A stretch of 38,295 nt of DNA from Candidatus Roizmanbacteria bacterium RIFCSPLOWO2_01_FULL_37_12 (lineage in GTDB: Bacteria > Patescibacteriota > Microgenomatia > UBA1406 > GWC2-37-13): the NCBI GenBank assembly GCA_001789645.1, contig MGAG01000026.1, positions 21,488 through 59,782 on the forward strand, read 5' to 3'. The translations under genes were made by a program, and so were the position numbers. Below the pieces are notes generated by a model. The model saw only the letters and a program-made list of their open reading frames with translations, was not told the DNA's origin and did not search any database. Below, one piece after another: positions 1 to 8,492 of this stretch (position 1 is its first letter; every line of letters starts with the position of its first letter).

Positions 1-32
1 TGGTAATAAGTATAAATATTAATTTTAAAATA

Positions 33-284
33 ATGTCATCTAACAACTTAGAAAAAGTTGTCTTATTTTTCCTGATTTTCGTCCCACTATTAATTTTGGT
101 TAAATTATCTTATAAAAACACAATATTCCTGACACTTTTTTTTATTTTTATCAGCGCTTTAGCCCTCTCACAAAAAATGATAAAAACTGCAGAGTTTACT
201 TCAATAGAGGTTTTTTTATTGTTAACAATTTCATATATTCAGATTATCTACCAAGGACAGTCAAAAATGAATGATAAATTATAA
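33..284 (+). CDS. Small membrane protein of unknown function
   Basis: An 83-aa protein of almost only hydrophobic residues, with about three potential membrane helices (roughly residues 8-24, 28-46 and 57-71) and a short polar C-terminus. I recognise no family. It starts with ATG with no clear Shine-Dalgarno, and its 3' end overlaps the start of the next gene by 14 bp, so the two are probably translated together. The overlap and the shared membrane nature suggest it is a partner or accessory subunit of the following TIG-domain membrane protein; that is inference. Its upstream region lies outside the window. Confidence 0.55.
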   Translation: MSSNNLEKVVLFFLIFVPLLILVKLSYKNTIFLTLFFIFISALALSQKMIKTAEFTSIEVFLLLTISYIQIIYQGQSKMNDKL

Positions 285-1410
285 TCTTTATATAAAAATA
301 CTTAGAGAATTTGTGCTGTTATTGCTTTGGCTCATATCAGGTGCCTTTTTTTTATATGTTACGCTGGTTTATCTGCTTGATTTCCTAATTCCAGAAATAC
401 AGATACCGTCAAAAGAGTTACTTTTTGCACTAACCATCAGGCAGTTAAGTGCATATTTGGGTGTTGCTTTTACATTTGCAGTTGTATGCATGTTTTTTAA
501 GCTGTTGCAAAAAAAAATAAAATTGATATTTTTTTTTGAATTAGCAAAAGAAGAAATACTGATTTATGTCTTTACTTCAATATTTTTAGGACATTTTTTC
601 GCAAACAGTCTTACTGATATTTTAAATATTTATTATGTATATTTGATATTTTTATCACTATTCTTTTTGGTTATTCTTCCTACGCTTACGGAATTATATA
701 GGAAAGGAGGAATAATATTTTTTGAGGAATTTATTAGTTATTTTACCTCATATTATGACAAAAAAAGAGACTTCGATCTAAATTCTACTAAACTGTTAAC
801 CAGTTACGAAAATATTAAAAGGTTCGGTAATAACACTTCGCAAAATATTGCAGTATTTTTTAAAACTTTCAAAAATAAAATACACTGGCACAGACTAAGT
901 GAAGCCTTTTTTTATGTTTCTTTATCCTTTTTGAGCATATTAATCATTACATTAATTTCCGGTTTTCTGATCCTAAAATCATATCAGTTTGCAAAGAAGC
1001 AAAAACAGATTAAAGACTCGTTAAGCATAATAAAAATTGATCCGAGCACATCAACTGTTGCAGAGAAGGTAATACTAAAAGGATATAATTTCGGTCAGCG
1101 TGAAAACGTTGGTGATAAATTAATGAGCAATTATGGCAAAATTGACGATATTAAACTATGGATAAACAATCAGATTGAATTTGTTGTACCCTTACATTGG
1201 AAAGAGGGCAATGTAATAATATGGATTGAAAAACAAAAAAACGATGAACTCAGTAAATTAATAATCAGCAATTCGGTTGAATTGAGTTTAGTATCCCGCT
1301 GGAATTATTATCCGACTCTTGAGGATAAAGAAAACGATAGATATTTCTTAATCAGATTAGTTAAAAAATTCAAAAGATATTTTTATCTTCATAAAGGAAT
1401 TCTTGAATAA
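271..1410 (+). CDS. Polytopic membrane protein with a C-terminal IPT/TIG-like domain
   Basis: 379 aa. Hydrophobic segments lie at about residues 11-39, 51-80, 95-140 and 210-236. After the last one comes a soluble region whose start (about 251-275, with PSTSTVAEKVILKGYNFG) has the usual opening of an IPT/TIG immunoglobulin-like fold: a proline-rich start, then a V-x-L-x-G-x-N-F-G strand-turn. The TIG-like part runs to about 335, followed by a basic tail. TIG domains are usually extracellular binding or adhesion modules, so a surface role is likely, but no enzymatic motif is visible. The gene overlaps the upstream 83-aa gene by 14 bp and converges on the aminotransferase gene with a 22-bp overlap at the 3' ends. 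Confidence 0.6.
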   Translation: MINYNLYIKILREFVLLLLWLISGAFFLYVTLVYLLDFLIPEIQIPSKELLFALTIRQLSAYLGVAFTFAVVCMFFKLLQKKIKLIFFFELAKEEILIYVFTSIFLGHFFANSLTDILNIYYVYLIFLSLFFLVILPTLTELYRKGGIIFFEEFISYFTSYYDKKRDFDLNSTKLLTSYENIKRFGNNTSQNIAVFFKTFKNKIHWHRLSEAFFYVSLSFLSILIITLISGFLILKSYQFAKKQKQIKDSLSIIKIDPSTSTVAEKVILKGYNFGQRENVGDKLMSNYGKIDDIKLWINNQIEFVVPLHWKEGNVIIWIEKQKNDELSKLIISNSVELSLVSRWNYYPTLEDKENDRYFLIRLVKKFKRYFYLHKGILE

Positions 1411-2516
1411 TAGAAGCTATTTATTTCGTCGACAATCTGACGGATTTTTTGTTTTTTTAATTCCGGGTATATAGGTATTGATAAGTTCTGTTTTGTAATT
1501 TTTTCGGCATTCGGGAAGTCTCCCTTTTTGTAGCCTAAATATTTGTACACCTTTTGCTGGTGGAGAGATTGTGGGTAATGTACCATAGATTTTATACCTT
1601 TTCTATCTAGAAACTCCTTTAATTCGTCTCTTTTTGAGGCCCGAATGACAAAAAGATGATAGACACTTTTTCTTTCCTTAAACACGCGCGGGGTTTTTAT
1701 TTGAATTTTAGATTCGGCGAAATATTTAAAATACAGGTTGGCAAGCAATATCCTTTTACTATTCCACTTATCAAGATGCTTTAGTTTTACTCTTAAAACT
1801 GCTGCTTGAATGGAATCCAAACGCGAATTAATTCCAAAAATTTCAGAGAAGTAACGCTTCTTTTGGCCATATTGTTTAATTAGTCTAAATTTTCTTGCGA
1901 GAATTGTGTCGTTAGTCAAAATAGCACCACCATCGCCAAATGCTCCCAGATTTTTTGTCGGGTAAAAAGAAAATACAGAAAAATTACCAAAACTACCTAC
2001 TTTTCTACCCTTATATTTCGCGCCATGAGCTTGGCAAGCGTCTTCAATTAAATATATTTTTCGTCCTGACTTTTTAATAACTTGTCTAATCTCACTTATT
2101 TTATCCGGTTGTCCGAAGAGGTGTACTACGATTATCGCTTTTGTTCTTGGATTTATTTTTTTCTCCAAATCTTCTAGGTTCATACCAAAATCGTGAGGAT
2201 CAACATCTACAAATACGGGTTTTAAACGATTTTCTATTGCAGCAACTGCCGCAGCTATAAAATTATATGTAGGAATAATGATTTCGTCTCCCGGTGAAAG
2301 GTCAAGCGCACGTAAACCGATTGTAAGCGCATCGGTGCCAGAATTTAGAGTAATGCAATTTTTAATATTTAAATAATCAGCAAATTCAATTTCGAATTTA
2401 TCAACTTCTTCACCCTGTACAAAATCTGAGCTATTTATAACTTTTTGTATTGCGGAATCAACTTCTTTTTTAATTGAATGATACTGGGCGAATAAATCAA
2501 TAAAAGGTATTATCAT
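1389..2516 (-). CDS. DegT/DnrJ/EryC1/StrS-family PLP aminotransferase
   Basis: 375 aa, normal length for this fold-type-I family that transaminates nucleotide-linked keto-sugars in surface polysaccharide synthesis. It has the family opening (IPFIDLFAQY), the phosphate-binding NSGTDALTIGL at about 58-68, the pyridine-binding aspartate D159 in IEDACQAHGA, and the Schiff-base lysine K188 in SFYPTKNLGAFGDGGA. The conserved RLDSIQAAVL segment follows. Sugar substrate cannot be read from sequence. The glycosyltransferases and flippase nearby fit a role in glycan precursor synthesis. It starts with ATG 47 bp downstream of the YdjM-like gene stop, on the same strand. Confidence 0.9.
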   Translation of the reverse strand: MIIPFIDLFAQYHSIKKEVDSAIQKVINSSDFVQGEEVDKFEIEFADYLNIKNCITLNSGTDALTIGLRALDLSPGDEIIIPTYNFIAAAVAAIENRLKPVFVDVDPHDFGMNLEDLEKKINPRTKAIIVVHLFGQPDKISEIRQVIKKSGRKIYLIEDACQAHGAKYKGRKVGSFGNFSVFSFYPTKNLGAFGDGGAILTNDTILARKFRLIKQYGQKKRYFSEIFGINSRLDSIQAAVLRVKLKHLDKWNSKRILLANLYFKYFAESKIQIKTPRVFKERKSVYHLFVIRASKRDELKEFLDRKGIKSMVHYPQSLHQQKVYKYLGYKKGDFPNAEKITKQNLSIPIYPELKKQKIRQIVDEINSFYYSRIPL

Positions 2517-2563
2517 AAATTTTGACTATGTAATTATTATATATCAGTAAATCAGTAACTATA

Positions 2564-3034
2564 TTAATTGCTGACTTTATCCGATCTGAACTTATTTAAA
2601 GCGCGATAAATTAAAGAGTAACCGAAAGACTCAACTCCGTTGGAAAATGTATCGATAATTAAGTGGGAGTAAATTCCGAGATTAAGAGCTAAAACAAAGG
2701 CAAGAATTATTTTAAATACGGCCACTTTTTTTTGCTTCCATTTTTTTTCAAAATAAATATACAGGATATTCAGAATTACAACATATTCCCAAGCATGAAA
2801 TGGAACATACAACTTATTACTAATATCAAAATGATAACCCTTCAAGAAATTTACCAGATTAAAGTTAAAACCGTAGACAAAAAAATAATCAACTAGGTGG
2901 TCAAGGTCAATTAGAACACCCCCAAGAAAAGCTGCAAAAAATGACGGAAACGGCTTTTTGTAGATGCACCAAACCAAATAACCAATAATTAAGCTGATTA
3001 AGATGTGAACCGATTCATGTAAAAAAAGAGTCAT
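2564..3034 (-). CDS. YdjM-type membrane-bound metal-dependent hydrolase family protein
   Basis: 156 aa with several hydrophobic helices. The histidine/aspartate pattern of the YdjM (LexA-binding inner-membrane) family is visible: HESVH at 6-10, DLDH at 43-46 followed by D49, H80-A-W-E, and H124 with D128 in HLIIDTF. These residues are thought to bind metal at the membrane surface, but the substrate of the family is not established. It lies between the PaaX-like regulator (47 bp upstream) and the aminotransferase (47 bp downstream), all on the minus strand, so the three may be co-transcribed and fall under the palindromic operator upstream of the regulator. Confidence 0.7.
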   Translation of the reverse strand: MTLFLHESVHILISLIIGYLVWCIYKKPFPSFFAAFLGGVLIDLDHLVDYFFVYGFNFNLVNFLKGYHFDISNKLYVPFHAWEYVVILNILYIYFEKKWKQKKVAVFKIILAFVLALNLGIYSHLIIDTFSNGVESFGYSLIYRALNKFRSDKVSN

Positions 3035-3081
3035 AAGAAATCATTTTAATGTAAATATCGGATAAAAAACAGGTTAAAGAT

Positions 3082-3888
3082 TTACTGCGCTGTCGACAAG
3101 GTAGCAAATAATTTTAGTTCCCGGCAAAGTTTTTTAACTTCATTACCTTTCCAATCAGGCCGTAACAATTCGCGCGGTAAGAATGGATCTATAAAATAAG
3201 TACTCACTATTTGGTTTCGTAGAGAGTTTAACCATTTGTTGCGATCGCCATACGGAGTTAAACGCTTTTCTTCCTTACTTTTGAGGTCGAGTAACTGATA
3301 ATAAATTTTCCAATACAAAGTATCTAGTTTATCTAAATTCCATATTTTAGAAGCAAAACTAATTAAATCATCCGTAATTAAGGTAGGCGTTTCGATCAGT
3401 ATCACGAATTCTGTAAGTTTTTTTTCATCGATATAGTCTCTGAAGTCGTCTAGAAAGTCATGAGGTGTTATCCATACGGATTTTTGCAATTGTCCAAATC
3501 CTAACTCCTTTAGTTTTCTTCTTAAAGTTTCTCTAATAATCTTGTTTTTTTCTTCGATATCAAAAATTACTATTCTCCATTTATTATCCCAGACTTTATG
3601 GTTTAGAGTAAATAGGGGAAAACGCTTTTTAATATTTTTTTTACCCTTCTCGGTTAATTCTAGGCAGGGTTTACCGTTGATAACTTTTTTTTCAATATTA
3701 TTGACTTTTAATCCTCTCCAGACAAGTTGTTTATAGTTATTTCTTCTGAATTGAGTTGGGATAAAACCATAGAGGTTCAAATAGTAGCTTGAATATAGGT
3801 GAAAAGGATCGCGAATTTCTTCGATAACGTCAAGAAACCCCGCAAGTCCTAAAAATAACCAGTCAGATGGCCTTAGTAATTTTCTCAT
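3082..3888 (-). CDS. PaaX-family transcriptional regulator
   Basis: 268 aa with the three-part PaaX layout: an N-terminal winged-helix-like part (about 1-95), a central Cas2-like ferredoxin fold (about 103-200, with WRIVIFDIEEKN and LGFGQLQKSVWIT), and the C-terminal PaaX signature at about 240-260 (IDPFLPRELLRPDWKG). Known PaaX proteins repress aromatic-acid operons in response to acyl-CoA ligands; no such pathway is near, so the ligand here is unknown. The ATG lies 4 bp from a perfect 36-bp palindrome that sits at the start of transcription, which points to autorepression. Downstream genes (YdjM-like, aminotransferase) may be co-regulated. Confidence 0.8.
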   Translation of the reverse strand: MRKLLRPSDWLFLGLAGFLDVIEEIRDPFHLYSSYYLNLYGFIPTQFRRNNYKQLVWRGLKVNNIEKKVINGKPCLELTEKGKKNIKKRFPLFTLNHKVWDNKWRIVIFDIEEKNKIIRETLRRKLKELGFGQLQKSVWITPHDFLDDFRDYIDEKKLTEFVILIETPTLITDDLISFASKIWNLDKLDTLYWKIYYQLLDLKSKEEKRLTPYGDRNKWLNSLRNQIVSTYFIDPFLPRELLRPDWKGNEVKKLCRELKLFATLSTAQ

Positions 3889-3892
3889 AGAG

Positions 3893-3928
3893 TCTAATCA
3901 TATGTTGCGATCGCAACATATGATTAGA
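3893..3928. promoter_or_regulatory. Perfect 36-bp palindromic operator of the PaaX-like gene
   Basis: Each half is 18 bp; the left half is TCTAATCATATGTTGCGA and the right half is its exact reverse complement, centred between 3910 and 3911 on GCGATCGC. Symmetry stops at both outer flanks. It begins 4 bp upstream of the regulator start codon and abuts the predicted -10 box, so it covers the expected transcription start, the classic position for a repressor site. No U-tract follows, so it is not a terminator. Confidence 0.75.
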
Positions 3929-3929
3929 T

Positions 3930-3959
3930 ATTAACATAGATTTAAATAAGCTCTGTCAA
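3930..3959 (-). promoter_or_regulatory. Sigma70-type promoter of the PaaX-like gene
   Basis: On the minus strand a consensus -35 TTGACA (3954-3959) is separated by 18 bp from GTTAAT (3930-3935, 4 of 6 matches to TATAAT). Start would fall near 3923, inside the palindrome. Confidence 0.6.
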
Positions 3960-4025
3960 GAAATAAAGTAGAAATATAAGGTAGTATTAAATGGTAGTAT
4001 TTTTTCTGGTAGAAATAAAATTAAG

Positions 4026-5723
4026 TTATAGATTTACGACGCTGTCGGCGAGGCGGATAGCGTCTTTTTCGTAGTCAACAGAAGTTTGTGGCGCCACAAA
4101 ATGTTTCATTAATTTGGAACTGGCTTGTTTCCAGAAAGCGAAAGAGGTCCAGTTAACCTTGGTTTGATTCGGATCAAAGTCCATAAGATGCCCCAGGAGT
4201 TTTTTTGCCATATAAAAGAGATATTTCGCATCGTGCAGACTTCTAATGCTCAACAATTTCCTTGTTACATATTGAGGCGTCATAAAAGAAGAATATAACT
4301 CCTGTTCCAGTTCAAGTATCTTTTCCTTGGGAAAGGGAATTTTCATAACAGCCTGGCGCATATCAAATTTGTCATAATCATCAGTTAATAGCCAGCCTTT
4401 TTCTTTGCATTCTTTATATAGTGGCGTCCCGGGGTAGGGAATCACAATCGTGGCCTGCATTGTTTCATAATAACCTTTTTTAAAAGCGTACTTGGCGATT
4501 GCTATGGTTCTTTTGGCGTCTTCATACGATTCCCAGGGGTAACCTAACATTATAGTAATGTGAGGGTCGAGACCGGCTTTTCTCGCCATTCTTGGTCCGT
4601 TGATGGCATCGGCCTCTTTGGTTCCCTTATCGAGTTTGTCGATTGTCTTCTGATTTCCCGACTCCATTCCAAAAAGTATGAATCTGAATCCGGCCTTTCC
4701 CATTAGATCGTAATATTCCTGCGTTAATGCATTAAAGCGCATGTTGCATCCGTACCTAACTTTTTTGTTGTAGCCGCTTTCGATCATCAGTTCACAAAAT
4801 CTTTTGAGTCTTGGACCGATAAAGAGTGTTCCGGCATCGTCAAATATTTCCTTAACACCGTATTTATCCACAACATGTTTTACCTCCGCAAAAAGTCTTT
4901 CAGGTGAGAAAGTTCTGTACGAACTCATCGGATTTATCGTATGATTCCAGACGCAAAAAGTGCAGCGATTCCACCAGCAATCGCGGCCCGAGTACATATA
5001 TGTTGCAGGTGTATATTTATAATTACCGTTTTCATATGCGTATAGCTTCCACTTGGTCAGATCGCGGTCTACGAACGGCAAAGTTTCCACATTATGCCTG
5101 ACTGATGCGGGTCCCGAGCTATAAATTATTTCACCGGTCTTTATTTTGAAGGTAAACTTTGGCTTGGATTTAATATTTTTGTCTCCCTTTCGCCAGTAGA
5201 TTCCGCTTTCCAGCTCTTCTCCCTTATGGATATGATTGAGCAGATTGACACTTACAAAATCATAATCAGCGCCTGTTATGGCATAGTCCAGTTTGCTGTT
5301 CTCGAAGATTTCGAGGGGTAAAAAAGTTACATGGTCCCCTACCCAGATAAGTTTAAGTCCGGGAAACTGTTTTTTCAGATCATTTATCTGTTTCCAGTGC
5401 TTTTTGACAATCGGTGATTTTGTCTCCACCATCAGATAGTCAGGATCGACTTCCCGCAATTCTTCAATCCAGTCAACGTACTTTTTTCTTTCGGCAATTC
5501 CGTCCATCCAGTAGGTTTGATAGCCTTTGTCCTGCAGATTGGAAGCGGCATAGGCAGGGATCATCGGGTAGATATAAGTTGGTGCGTTAAAGTACTGAAA
5601 TTGCCTGTTCTGTGACAATAAAGCAACACCTTTTTTGGATTCGATCGGTGGGTAACCTACAACTATTTTGACTTTTCTTGAGGAAGCTTTTCTTCTCACT
5701 CTTTCATTATCCAGATTTGACAA
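4026..5723 (-). CDS. B12-binding-domain radical SAM enzyme
   Basis: 565 aa. The N-terminal part (about 18-165) looks like a cobalamin-binding Rossmann domain (VVGYPPIESKKG, IYPMIPAYAASNLQDKGY, WVGDHVTFLP). The radical SAM barrel follows at about 235-460 with the cluster cysteines C249, C254 and C257. The spacing seen is Cx4Cx2C, one residue longer than the usual Cx3Cx2C. Later motifs (DDAGTLF, GMESGNQKTIDKLDKGT, TIMLGYPWE, IPYPGTPLY) match the strand order of methylthiotransferase-like and hopanoid-type radical SAM proteins. It starts with TTG, 27 bp after a small ferredoxin gene, its probable electron donor. Substrate unknown; a lipid, peptide or glycan in the surface pathway nearby is plausible. 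Confidence 0.85.
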   Translation of the reverse strand: MSNLDNERVRRKASSRKVKIVVGYPPIESKKGVALLSQNRQFQYFNAPTYIYPMIPAYAASNLQDKGYQTYWMDGIAERKKYVDWIEELREVDPDYLMVETKSPIVKKHWKQINDLKKQFPGLKLIWVGDHVTFLPLEIFENSKLDYAITGADYDFVSVNLLNHIHKGEELESGIYWRKGDKNIKSKPKFTFKIKTGEIIYSSGPASVRHNVETLPFVDRDLTKWKLYAYENGNYKYTPATYMYSGRDCWWNRCTFCVWNHTINPMSSYRTFSPERLFAEVKHVVDKYGVKEIFDDAGTLFIGPRLKRFCELMIESGYNKKVRYGCNMRFNALTQEYYDLMGKAGFRFILFGMESGNQKTIDKLDKGTKEADAINGPRMARKAGLDPHITIMLGYPWESYEDAKRTIAIAKYAFKKGYYETMQATIVIPYPGTPLYKECKEKGWLLTDDYDKFDMRQAVMKIPFPKEKILELEQELYSSFMTPQYVTRKLLSIRSLHDAKYLFYMAKKLLGHLMDFDPNQTKVNWTSFAFWKQASSKLMKHFVAPQTSVDYEKDAIRLADSVVNL

Positions 5724-5750
5724 ATAAAAGTCAACAGTGATTTAAATCAC

Positions 5751-6008
5751 TTAATCTTTGGGGAAGAGTTTTTGGCCGGACTGGAAAACTTCGATGGCCG
5801 CAACCGGACAGGATTGCGCGGCGGCAACGATTTTTTCCAGTCTATCCCATTCACCGTTTTTAATAATAGCAATATTGGTTTTATCAAGATCGAACGTAGC
5901 TGGCGCATAGACTACACAGGTTGCCGCACTGATGCATTTTGGTCTCGTGATTCTGATTTCAATGTCGCCCTGCTTGATTATCTGTACGTCATTCTGAACG
6001 TCTTTCAT
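5751..6008 (-). CDS. Small single-cluster ferredoxin
   Basis: 85 aa. Cysteines C25, C31 and C67 form CISAATC followed far downstream by SCPVAAI. This is the single-cluster ferredoxin pattern in which the middle cysteine of CxxCxxC is replaced (Ala28), as in [3Fe-4S] or three-Cys [4Fe-4S] ferredoxins that serve P450s and other specific partners. Cytoplasmic, no signal peptide. It lies 27 bp upstream of the radical SAM gene and 7 bp downstream of a glycosyltransferase, all on the minus strand, so it most likely supplies electrons to the radical SAM cluster. The cluster type is inference. Confidence 0.8.
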   Translation of the reverse strand: MKDVQNDVQIIKQGDIEIRITRPKCISAATCVVYAPATFDLDKTNIAIIKNGEWDRLEKIVAAAQSCPVAAIEVFQSGQKLFPKD

Positions 6009-6015
6009 TGATTTT

Positions 6016-7050
6016 TTATATATAAATATTTTCTTTATTGCGAAGGCCTTTTAAAAGTCCTTTAACAAAAAGTATACCATAGGTCAGGTGGGTTAAAAAA
6101 AGGACAAGCGGCGATAAAAAAGCTACGATAATATTTCTGCTGTCGAACAAAGCATTAAAAAAAAGTTGTGCGGAAAAAATAAGATAAATGATAGCAGGAA
6201 AGTAAATAGTATTTAGTATATTGTATCTAGTATTGAAGAAAAAAGTAAAAATAAAAAATATTAATAAAATAATTAAATAAAAGACAAATAAAGTTGGTAT
6301 GAAATATGATATTCGTTTTGAATTTTTGTCACCATGCGCAAAAAAAGCTCCTCGATGAAAACCATAGTTTGAGTGTTGCTTGAGAAATCCGGCTAGATTA
6401 TTTCTTCGATGATGGTAGACTACCACTTTTGGATGATAAAGAATCGTACCATTTTCTTTGTAAACTATGTCTTCGCACAGTTTACTGTCTTCTCCTGGCC
6501 AGTAGTTGCCTTTAAAGCCGCCGATCTTTTGAAATATATTTTTTTTAACAAAAAAATTCATCGAGGGATAATCATCCACATATCTTTGCTTTTGGGGAAT
6601 AAATCTATAAGTGTATTGACCGCTGCCTAAATTTGAAGTGATAACCTGGTCAAATATTTTTTCCCAGTTTCCCGCATTTTTTGGCAATAGTCCAGGACCG
6701 CAGACTGCAGAGATGGATTTATCAAATTTTTTCACAGCCTGCTCAAGCCAATCCGGTCTAGGATAGGCATCGTCGTCGATAAAAGCAATAATATCTCCTC
6801 TGGCCGTTTTAACACCAAGGTTTCTTTTTTCAGCAGGTTTGATGACTTTACCGGTTGGAATTATTTTCAGCCATTTATATTTTTTTAACAACGTCAAATC
6901 GTATTGAGCATGTTCGTTTGGAAGAATGATAACCTCAAAATTTTTATAAGTCTGTTTTTCAAATTCAGGAATATTTTCAAATAATAAGTAATAAGTAAGT
7001 TTTTTTAACGGGATAATAACCGATATCAGATGTGATTTATTTTCTTTCAT
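6016..7050 (-). CDS. Family 2 glycosyltransferase with C-terminal membrane helices
   Basis: 344 aa. The N-terminal GT-A domain opens with ISVIIPLKK and carries the metal/nucleotide-sugar motif D92-D93-D94 in AFIDDDAYPRPDWL; an acidic catalytic segment is present in YWPGEDSKLCEDIVY. Residues from about 250 contain about three hydrophobic helices, which should anchor it to the membrane where undecaprenyl-linked glycans are built. The ATG shares one base with the stop of the upstream GT2 gene (TAATG), indicating translational coupling. Inside the anchor the DNA at 6207-6234 is a run of TAGTAT/TATCTAG words resembling dispersed repeat sequence, in frame. Acceptor and sugar unknown. Confidence 0.85.
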   Translation of the reverse strand: MKENKSHLISVIIPLKKLTYYLLFENIPEFEKQTYKNFEVIILPNEHAQYDLTLLKKYKWLKIIPTGKVIKPAEKRNLGVKTARGDIIAFIDDDAYPRPDWLEQAVKKFDKSISAVCGPGLLPKNAGNWEKIFDQVITSNLGSGQYTYRFIPQKQRYVDDYPSMNFFVKKNIFQKIGGFKGNYWPGEDSKLCEDIVYKENGTILYHPKVVVYHHRRNNLAGFLKQHSNYGFHRGAFFAHGDKNSKRISYFIPTLFVFYLIILLIFFIFTFFFNTRYNILNTIYFPAIIYLIFSAQLFFNALFDSRNIIVAFLSPLVLFLTHLTYGILFVKGLLKGLRNKENIYI

Positions 7051-7811
7051 TAGTTAAGACTTTTTTTGTGAACCTTATCGTAGTAATGCAAAATATTTTT
7101 ACGATAAAAAATTGCCAACGTATCGATAAATATTCTAAAAATTGATTCTAAAGTGGCGGCAGAGGTAACGGCGGAAAAATTGTAGTTTAGTTTTATCGGA
7201 GCTTCATAGATCCGATTGAAACCCAATTGTTGAGCAACAACTAACATCTCCAAGTCTCCCGCAAATTTCTTTTCGACTAACCTAGGTAGAACTTTTTGCA
7301 GGACTTCTTTTCTAAATATCTTTATTCCCGCTTGAGTGTCGCGGATTTTAATACCAAAGAGTAGTTTTACGAAAGCATAGTAGCCTAAGCTTAAAAACTT
7401 TCTTAATAGCGAGTAATGTATAAAAGAGGCGGGATGCCTTTTTGACCCGACTATTACATCGGCTTCATACCACTCCATATGTTCGAGGAGCATCGATATT
7501 CCGTTGGGATCAATTTCCATCCCCGAGTCGATGAACATGACAAAATCACCCCTAGCTTTTGTCATTCCTAAACGTATTGCATAGCTCTTACCCTGATTTT
7601 TTAGATAACCTAAAGTTTTTAAACCTACAAATTTTGCCTGTTTTATTTTTTTGAGCGAGTGATCAATAATTCCGTCTACAACTGCAATAATTTCGTAAGA
7701 GTAACGGATTTTATCGAGGACATTTTTAATCAGTCTGAGATTTTTAACAATTGTTTTTTCTTGTTTATAAACTGGAACAATTACACTAAGAAAGTGCTGC
7801 TGATTTTTCAT
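7050..7811 (-). CDS. DPM1/GtrB-like family 2 glycosyltransferase (soluble)
   Basis: 253 aa. Starts FLSVIVPVYKQEKTI and continues as a polyprenyl-phosphate glycosyltransferase-like GT-A domain: VVDG (D46), GKSYAIRLGMTKARGDF, FIDSGMEID (D95, in place of the usual DAD), DTQAGIKIFRKEV, and the acidic FAGDLEML. Enzymes of this type transfer a sugar from a nucleotide donor to undecaprenyl phosphate. It lacks the C-terminal membrane helices of GtrB. It is coupled by a 1-bp overlap to the second GT2 gene and sits 11 bp after the 208-aa anchored protein on the same strand. Confidence 0.85.
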   Translation of the reverse strand: MKNQQHFLSVIVPVYKQEKTIVKNLRLIKNVLDKIRYSYEIIAVVDGIIDHSLKKIKQAKFVGLKTLGYLKNQGKSYAIRLGMTKARGDFVMFIDSGMEIDPNGISMLLEHMEWYEADVIVGSKRHPASFIHYSLLRKFLSLGYYAFVKLLFGIKIRDTQAGIKIFRKEVLQKVLPRLVEKKFAGDLEMLVVAQQLGFNRIYEAPIKLNYNFSAVTSAATLESIFRIFIDTLAIFYRKNILHYYDKVHKKSLN

Positions 7812-7822
7812 TTTAATCGCGT

Positions 7823-8449
7823 CTATTCTATCACTTCTTCTCCTTCAAATACAACATCTTCACCTGTAGATTCTGAGTCGGTAGTTTCTAATGGGGTTTG
7901 AGGAAGCTCAAATGTAAAGCTGGAAACTATAGTATCGGTTGCGGTTTTCCAAAATTCTTGATCAACCGCGTCATAAGTTGCAGTTATGGTAAAAAGAGTC
8001 TCAAGATCGACCGCCACAATTATTTTTTTCCCTTCAGAAGATATTTCTTTTGCATTTAGGTCTGCAAGTTTAATATCTTTGGAATTGCCGATAATTTCTT
8101 TGTTATTTTTGATCCAATCTTCAAGTGAAGAATATTTAGTTGCGGTTGCTTCTATAGTCAAAAGCCCCTCAGAGGACGGCGATTTAAACCGCAGGGATGA
8201 ATAGTAGGCGGGATCTTTTTTGTCTATAACTTCAAGTTTTAAATTTTCCGGATATGAAAATTTGAAGCCCGCTGGGTCAATGTATTCTTTTGCTTTGTTG
8301 ACCGTTTTCTTAGGGGATATTTTTTGAGTCGGCGAATTCTGGGAGATTGGTGACTGAAGCTTTGAGGATTTTTTTACCGCACGATAAGCAAAATAACCAA
8401 CCAAAATAACTACGATAAGTGTGATAAAAATTAAGATCTTAATTTTCAT
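7823..8449 (-). CDS. Membrane-anchored exported protein, PsbP/DcrB-like fold suspected
   Basis: 208 aa: an N-terminal membrane anchor (about 4-24) without a lipobox cysteine, a Ser/Pro/Lys-rich linker (about 28-55), and a soluble domain at about 56-180 that opens with YIDPAGFKFSYPENLKLE and ends in DTIVSSFTF. That opening and ending pattern resembles the PsbP/Mog1/DcrB type of beta-sandwich found in many exported bacterial proteins. The tail is acidic. No catalytic residues are evident. It heads the minus-strand run into the glycosyltransferases, and its function is unknown. Confidence 0.6.
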   Translation of the reverse strand: MKIKILIFITLIVVILVGYFAYRAVKKSSKLQSPISQNSPTQKISPKKTVNKAKEYIDPAGFKFSYPENLKLEVIDKKDPAYYSSLRFKSPSSEGLLTIEATATKYSSLEDWIKNNKEIIGNSKDIKLADLNAKEISSEGKKIIVAVDLETLFTITATYDAVDQEFWKTATDTIVSSFTFELPQTPLETTDSESTGEDVVFEGEEVIE

Positions 8450-8463
8450 AGTTCGATTACACT

Positions 8464-8487
8464 CATTCTTCGACTACGCTCGGAATC
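8464..8487. repeat. Dispersed imperfect-palindrome repeat fragment
   Basis: CATTCTTCGACTACGCTCGG and the bases that follow match the widespread short intergenic repeat type with ATTC...GAAT ends around a CGACTACGCTC core. It sits between two divergent genes. Family membership is from memory, not a search. Confidence 0.4.
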
Positions 8488-8492
8488 CTGAG

